Shown: one piece after another, positions 5,868 through 9,506 of the stretch | How positions within the stretch are numbered: position 1 is the stretch's first letter | Layout of the letters: each line of letters begins with the position of its first letter | DNA from: an uncultured Bilophila sp. | GTDB taxonomy: Bacteria > Desulfobacterota > Desulfovibrionia > Desulfovibrionales > Desulfovibrionaceae | NCBI GenBank assembly: GCA_959604115.1 | Contig: CAUHBW010000123.1 | Location: 1-9,506 of the forward strand | DNA length: 9,506 nucleotides | Direction of reading: 5' to 3' | Translations under genes and position numbers: made by a program | The notes under the pieces: generated by a model | Seen by the model: the letters and a program-made list of their open reading frames with translations, nothing else | Database searches by the model: none | What the model was told of the DNA's origin: nothing

Positions 5868-6725
5868 CTAATAAATATACTGACAATCTTCTCTTTTTCC
5901 GTCTTGTGCAATAATCTCACGCGTACCAACTTGCAAAATATTGCTAAAGTTATCGGGATTGAGTCCGGCCTGCTTTAATACTGAATTTATTTGTTGAATC
6001 TTTTCCTCTGTAAGAGTTACTTCCGTTTTGTCATGAACAACATGTCCTGAAATACCATTTACGTCCATTTGACCAACATATACATTTTGGTTGCCATCGC
6101 TGTCAGGAAAATAACGGAATTGTATGCTGACAAGCTCAGTACCATCTGCATTGACAAATTTCGCCATAGCCTTTTTGGGAGGATTTCCGGCACTCATACC
6201 ACTTGTTATACAAGTAATGCCATTGGGAAGTGTTTCCTGTTCCGTCTTGCCGGGCGTATGATACTTCTGTGTCAAAAGCTTTTCGATAAGAGTTTGAACA
6301 CTCTTTGTCGTGGGATAAGAAGCGTCATCTTCGTCACACGACGGCAGATACAGCTTTGCACCTGTCTCAAACACCTTCCCATCTTTGCCGCGCTGGGCGG
6401 AGACTGCGGTCCCGGCGGTGGTGATGGTTTCTGCGGTAAGAAGGAACTCCCCGAACGCACCCGCGCCATCGTCGCTCAGTTTATTGATGTCATTGACTTC
6501 ATCAACCGCTTCCTCGCAAGTTTTCCCCTGCAAAATCTGCTGCCCGAAGGAAAGCTGGATACGCGCCTGCGCCTCGGCCACGGCGGAGAGCGCGGCCTTC
6601 TTTTCGGATTCTTCCTGAAGGTCGAAATACTTGGGAACGGCGACGGCGGCGAGGACGCCGAGGATGACCAGCACAGAGACGATTTCGATCAGCGTAAAAC
6701 CGGCCCGGGCGGAACGCATGTCCAT
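5868..6725 (-). CDS. Type IV prepilin / pseudopilin-like protein with long AT-rich ectodomain
   Basis: A secreted, membrane-anchored pilin-like subunit. The class III signal is canonical: a 9-residue basic leader (MDMRSARAG) cut after G9, then FTLIE with F at +1 and E at +5, and a hydrophobic helix to about residue 31 ending in the PKYFDLQ turn. Mature length would be 276 residues, much longer than a typical major pilin of about 150. Four cysteines (C70, C130, C172, C281) could form two disulfides. A DSDGNQN segment (208-214) resembles a calcium loop, by inference. The first ATG is favoured because AGGA lies 6 bases upstream; a second ATG is at 6719. By hand count GC is 72% in 6541-6600 but about 37% in 5941-6120. 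No pilus or type II secretion gene lies nearby, so it needs a prepilin peptidase and assembly machine encoded elsewhere. It could be a minor pilin, a pseudopilin or a solitary adhesive pilin; I cannot decide. Confidence 0.85.
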   Translation of the reverse strand: MDMRSARAGFTLIEIVSVLVILGVLAAVAVPKYFDLQEESEKKAALSAVAEAQARIQLSFGQQILQGKTCEEAVDEVNDINKLSDDGAGAFGEFLLTAETITTAGTAVSAQRGKDGKVFETGAKLYLPSCDEDDASYPTTKSVQTLIEKLLTQKYHTPGKTEQETLPNGITCITSGMSAGNPPKKAMAKFVNADGTELVSIQFRYFPDSDGNQNVYVGQMDVNGISGHVVHDKTEVTLTEEKIQQINSVLKQAGLNPDNFSNILQVGTREIIAQDGKREDCQYIY

Positions 6726-6769
6726 GTTTTTTCCTGTGGTCTATGAGGATGACAATGGGGCGATGGGAT

Positions 6770-6801
6770 ATTATAGAAAGGATACGTGAGGATATCGTCA
6801 A
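6770..6801 (-). promoter_or_regulatory. Candidate promoter of the pilin gene
   Basis: On the minus strand a perfect TATAAT (6775-6770) lies downstream of TTGACG (6801-6796, five of six matches), but the spacer is 20 bases instead of about 17. TTGACG overlaps the dus stop codon. Transcription would start near 6763, about 38 bases before the ATG. It suggests the pilin can be expressed apart from dus. Confidence 0.42.
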
Positions 6802-7811
6802 TCCTGCGCGGGTTTCCCGGTTTCGAAGGCGCACAGGGCGTTTTCAAAATCCCCCCAGCTCCGGCAGGCGATGATGTCCGCCCGGAGCTGCTTCGAGCCT
6901 TCGATGTGCCGCACATAGCGGGGGACGATGGTCCGCATCTTGAGCAGGGCCACCTTTTCCGTGCTCAGTTCACGGGCAAGGCGGGCGTGCTCCCGAATGC
7001 GGGACAGCAGCGTGGGCACATCCGCAAGCTCCGGTTCCCGGCCCGCCAGCAGATCAAGATGCGCCTTGAAAATCGCGGGATCGCGCAGCGCGCCCCGGGC
7101 GTACATGACGGTATCCACGCCCGTCTCGGCGAGACAGCGCACCCCGTCCTCGGCGGTGAACAAGTCGCCGCTGGCGATGACGGGCAGCGACACCAACGCC
7201 TTCAATTCCTTGAGGACGTCCCAGCGCGCCGTTCCGGTGAACCCCTGCTTCGCCGTGCGCGGGTGCAGCGTCAGCCAGCCCGCGCCGAGGGACTCCAGCG
7301 CAGGAGCCAGAATGCGCCACGTTTCGGCGGCGGGCGTCCTGCCCGGCTCGTCCCAGCCGAGGCGCAGCTTGAAGCCGACCTTCCCGCGCCCGGCGGCGCG
7401 GACCAACGCTTCGGCCACCAGCAGGGCGTTGTCGATGTCCTTGCACATCGCCGCGCCCGAACCCGTGCGCGCGACCTTGGGCACGGAACAGCCCATGTTG
7501 CAGTCGAACCAGACGAACCCCTTGTCCCGAAGCCGTTCCGTCGCCGCTTCCATAAACGGGGCCTCGCTGCCGAACAGCTGGACGACCACGGGATCGTCTT
7601 CCGGACAGGTGGCGAACAGTTCCGCCGTGCCGGGGCTCTTGTAGATCAGCCCCTTGGCGCTGATCATTTCGGTGCAGCAGACCGCCGCGCCGAATTTCCG
7701 GCACAACAGGCGAAAGGGCAGGTCCGACCAGCCGGCGAGCGGCGCGAGCCACGGCTTGTCCGGGGCGAAAGGCAGGGAAACGTTGTTCGTCAAGGCGGTC
7801 ACCATCGGCAT
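6798..7811 (-). CDS. tRNA-dihydrouridine synthase
   Basis: A cytoplasmic FMN flavoenzyme that reduces specific uridines in tRNA to dihydrouridine with NADPH. The 337 residues show a TIM barrel followed by a helical C-terminal domain (from about 255). Family motifs in order are LAPLAGWSDLPFR (22-34), CTEMISAKGL (46-55), VQLFGSEAP (77-85) and DCNMGCSVPKVARTGSGAAM (103-122), with the catalytic cysteine at C108. Then come K148 (FKLRLGW) and H183 (LHPRTAKQGFTG) in FMN/substrate positions, SGDLF (214-218) and YARGALRDPAIF (237-248). The last motif has ARG where most members have GRG. The start is uncertain: ATG at 7811 or 7805, neither with a clear ribosome binding site. I do not assign DusA, B or C. 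The pilin follows 72 bases downstream on the same strand. Confidence 0.92.
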   Translation of the reverse strand: MPMVTALTNNVSLPFAPDKPWLAPLAGWSDLPFRLLCRKFGAAVCCTEMISAKGLIYKSPGTAELFATCPEDDPVVVQLFGSEAPFMEAATERLRDKGFVWFDCNMGCSVPKVARTGSGAAMCKDIDNALLVAEALVRAAGRGKVGFKLRLGWDEPGRTPAAETWRILAPALESLGAGWLTLHPRTAKQGFTGTARWDVLKELKALVSLPVIASGDLFTAEDGVRCLAETGVDTVMYARGALRDPAIFKAHLDLLAGREPELADVPTLLSRIREHARLARELSTEKVALLKMRTIVPRYVRHIEGSKQLRADIIACRSWGDFENALCAFETGKPAQD

Positions 7812-7972
7812 AACGCCGGAAACGACGAAGAAACACGCCGCGGCCCGGCAAGGCTTGCGTCCAAACTGTACTTTATCGTCCGGACGGGATAGTATACTTC
7901 ACTGTGCACTGGCACTTCCCGTTCTTCTAACCTGTTTCACCCACGAATGCCAACCCGCTCGCGAGAACGTAT
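7812..7972. other. Divergent promoter region between dus and def
   Basis: An 8-bp palindrome AGTATACT (7891-7898) gives a TATACT -10-like hexamer on both strands (plus 7893-7898; minus 7896-7891), so the two divergent promoters may share or overlap this element. No good -35 lies at the right distance on either strand. GTGC-N4-GCAC (7904-7915) is a small inverted repeat just beside it. Confidence 0.3.
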
Positions 7973-8491
7973 ATGCCTCTGAAAATAGTTACCTATCCTA
8001 ATCCGCTCCTCGGCAAGACCAGCCTCCCGATCACCGAAGTCACCGACGAAATCCGCCAGCTCGCGGACGAAATGACCGAAGCCATGTACAAATCGGACGG
8101 CATCGGCATCGCCGCCCCGCAGGTGGGCAAGCTCGTCCGGCTCGTGATCATCGACATCACCGGCCCCGAAAAACGCGAGGGCAAGATGGTGCTGGTCAAC
8201 CCCGTGTGGACGCCGCTCCCGGACGCCGGGTCCATCGAAAGCGAAGAGGGCTGCCTTTCCGTGCCCGACTACCGCGCCAAGGTCAAACGCACCGCGCGCA
8301 TCCACGTCGAGGCCACCGATCTGGACGGCAAGCCCGTCAGCTTCGACGCCGACGACCTGCTCGCCATCTGCGTCCAGCACGAAATCGATCATCTGGACGG
8401 CAAGCTGTTCATCGACCGCATCAGCCGCCTCAAGCGGATGATGTATGAAAACAAGCTCAAAAAAGGCACCCGCCAGAGTCAGGTGAAGTAA
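7973..8491 (+). CDS. def: Peptide deformylase
   Basis: A metallo-enzyme that removes the formyl group from the N-terminal methionine of new proteins at the ribosome. The 172-residue length is normal. All three signature motifs are intact: GIGIAAPQ (43-50, with Q50), EGCLSVP (92-98, metal ligand C94) and QHEIDH (135-140, metal ligands H136 and H140, catalytic E137). The ATG at 7973 begins the usual MPLKIVTYPNPLL. Only a modest GAGA element precedes it. The stop codon shares one base with the fmt start (TAATG), so def and fmt should be translationally coupled, as is common for this pair. The charged tail (KKGTRQSQVK) is unremarkable. Confidence 0.97.
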   Translation: MPLKIVTYPNPLLGKTSLPITEVTDEIRQLADEMTEAMYKSDGIGIAAPQVGKLVRLVIIDITGPEKREGKMVLVNPVWTPLPDAGSIESEEGCLSVPDYRAKVKRTARIHVEATDLDGKPVSFDADDLLAICVQHEIDHLDGKLFIDRISRLKRMMYENKLKKGTRQSQVK

Positions 8492-9500
8492 TGTCCGCCG
8501 CAAAGCCCCTGCGCATCGTTTTCATGGGGACGCCGGATTTCGCCGCCACGGTGCTGCGGCATGTGGCGGACTGGCCCGGCGGCGAGGTCGTCGCGGCCTA
8601 CTGCCAGCCCGACCGCCCGCCGGACGCGGGCACAAGCTCCAGCCCCCCGCCGTGAAGGTCGCGGCGCAGGAACGCGGCATCCCCGTTTTCCAGCCGCTGA
8701 ACTTCAAGGACGAAGCCGACCGCGCCGCGCTCGCCGCCCTGCGTCCCGACGCGCTGGTCGTCGCCGCCTACGGGCTCATCCTGCCGCAGGCCGTGCTGGA
8801 CATCCCGACCATCGGCCCCTTCAACGTCCACGGCTCGCTCCTGCCGCAGTACCGGGGCGCGGCCCCGATCCAGCGGGCGATCATGGACGGCAACAAGCTC
8901 ACGGGCATCACCATCATGCGCATGGAGCGCGGGCTGGACACCGGTCCCATGCTCTCGCAGCGCGCCCTCGGCATCGGCATCGACGACACCGCCGCCACCC
9001 TGCATGACGAACTCGCAGACCTCGGCGGGCGGCTCATGGTCGAGGTGCTCCAGCAGTACGCCGACGGCGACCCGACCACGCCCATCCCGCAGGACGACGC
9101 GCTGGCGACCCATGCCGCCAAGCTGACCAAAGCCGACGGGCATATCGGCTGGGACGAGGACGCCGAAGTCCTGCACGCCCGCATGCGCGGCGTGACCCCG
9201 TGGCCCGGCGCGCAGACGGTCTTTCTGCTGCCCAACCGCGATCCCCTGCCCGTGCTGCTCCAGCCGGGACGCCCCGGCGAAACGTACGCGGACGGCCCGC
9301 GCCCCGCGCCGGGAACCATCGTGGGCCTGCGCGGCGGCAAGCTGCTCATAGCCTGCCGGGACGCCCTGTACGAACTTTCGACGATCAAGCCAGCCGGAAG
9401 CAAGCCCATGTCCGCCGAAGCCTTCTGGAACGGCTACTGTCGTCCCGCCGACAAGGGCCAAACGGATTTGGGCCGCGCCGTTTCGCCTGCGGATGTATAA
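8491..9500 (+). pseudogene. fmt: Methionyl-tRNA formyltransferase, interrupted by a single-base frameshift
   Basis: Fmt transfers a formyl group from 10-formyl-tetrahydrofolate to initiator Met-tRNA. The frame opened by the ATG at 8491 reads MSAAKPLRIVFMGTPDFA and reaches QPDRP (codon 43, ending 8619). It then leaves the family sequence and stops at TGA 8653-8655 after 54 codons. The family sequence continues in the -1 frame as AGRGHKLQPPAVK and runs to TAA at 9498-9500. Adding one base near 8619, most simply a G in CCCGCCGG, restores a 336-residue protein with N112 and H114 (FNVHGSLLP), D150 (GLDTG) and a normal C-terminal tRNA-binding domain. Everything else is intact, so a sequencing or assembly error is at least as likely as a true mutation. 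If real, a downstream GTG (8652) could start only a truncated product lacking the N-terminal folate-domain strand. The gene overlaps def by one base. Confidence 0.88.
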
Positions 9501-9506
9501 TAAACC

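Noticed and set aside
6069..6746. Plus-strand open frame of 225 codons opposite the pilin
   Set aside because: The minus strand has the canonical prepilin signal and ribosome binding site. The plus frame is a shadow without motifs.
7910..7925. Sigma-54-like element upstream of def (TGGCAC then GTTC)
   Set aside because: The -24 half matches, but the required GC at -12 reads TC, and a housekeeping gene such as def is not an expected sigma-54 target.
8600..8660. Programmed -1 frameshifting to make full-length Fmt
   Set aside because: No X XXY YYZ slippery site is visible at the switch point, and Fmt is not known to be made this way. A missing base is simpler.
1..9506. tRNA or rRNA genes, CRISPR arrays, insertion sequences, phage genes, defence systems
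   Set aside because: I looked for cloverleaf-like sequence, regularly spaced repeats, transposase motifs and terminal inverted repeats and found none.

Overview
The window is 9.5 kb of ordinary-looking, GC-rich bacterial chromosome carrying nine genes, most of them housekeeping. The set (single-chain Fe-S serine dehydratase, rpoZ next to dnaJ, a solitary prepilin, def-fmt) and the protein sequences look to me most like a sulfate-reducer-type Desulfobacterota, probably Desulfovibrionaceae. That placement is from recognition of protein style, not from a search, and I hold it at about 0.6.

Layout. On the minus strand, reading right to left, are sdaA (2911-1538), rpoZ (1401-1165) and dnaJ (1137-1), with an apparent terminator and promoter overlapping just upstream of rpoZ. 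Divergent from sdaA is a MarC-family membrane protein (3188-3799, plus). A 319-bp gene-free stretch follows (3800-4118), holding a strong bidirectional terminator that closes both marC and the converging DHH-family phosphoesterase gene (5138-4119, minus). Divergent from the DHH gene is a Maf nucleotide pyrophosphatase (5221-5859, plus). Only 8 bp beyond it, converging, is a long type IV prepilin-like gene (6725-5868, minus), much of it clearly AT-richer than everything around it. Upstream of the pilin on the same strand is a tRNA-dihydrouridine synthase (7811-6798, minus). Divergent from that is the classical def-fmt pair (plus), joined by a one-base TAATG overlap.

How the genes relate. The def-fmt pair handles formyl-methionine metabolism at translation start (Fmt adds the formyl group, peptide deformylase removes it), and Dus modifies tRNA nearby. 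rpoZ-dnaJ couples the RNA polymerase omega subunit with the Hsp40 co-chaperone. The others look like independent single-gene units.

Most notable points. (1) fmt carries a single-base deletion near 8619 that stops the reading frame after 54 codons; restoring one G rebuilds a normal 336-residue enzyme, so this is either a sequencing error or a real lesion in a core translation gene. (2) The pilin has a canonical class III signal but an unusually long, four-cysteine, AT-rich ectodomain and no pilus genes around it. (3) The DHH protein lacks the motif I histidine that normally ligates metal. (4) sdaA is preceded by three consecutive perfect GC hairpins running up to its ribosome binding site. I do not see a clearly new multi-gene system (no defence island, CRISPR, transposon, phage or RNA gene).
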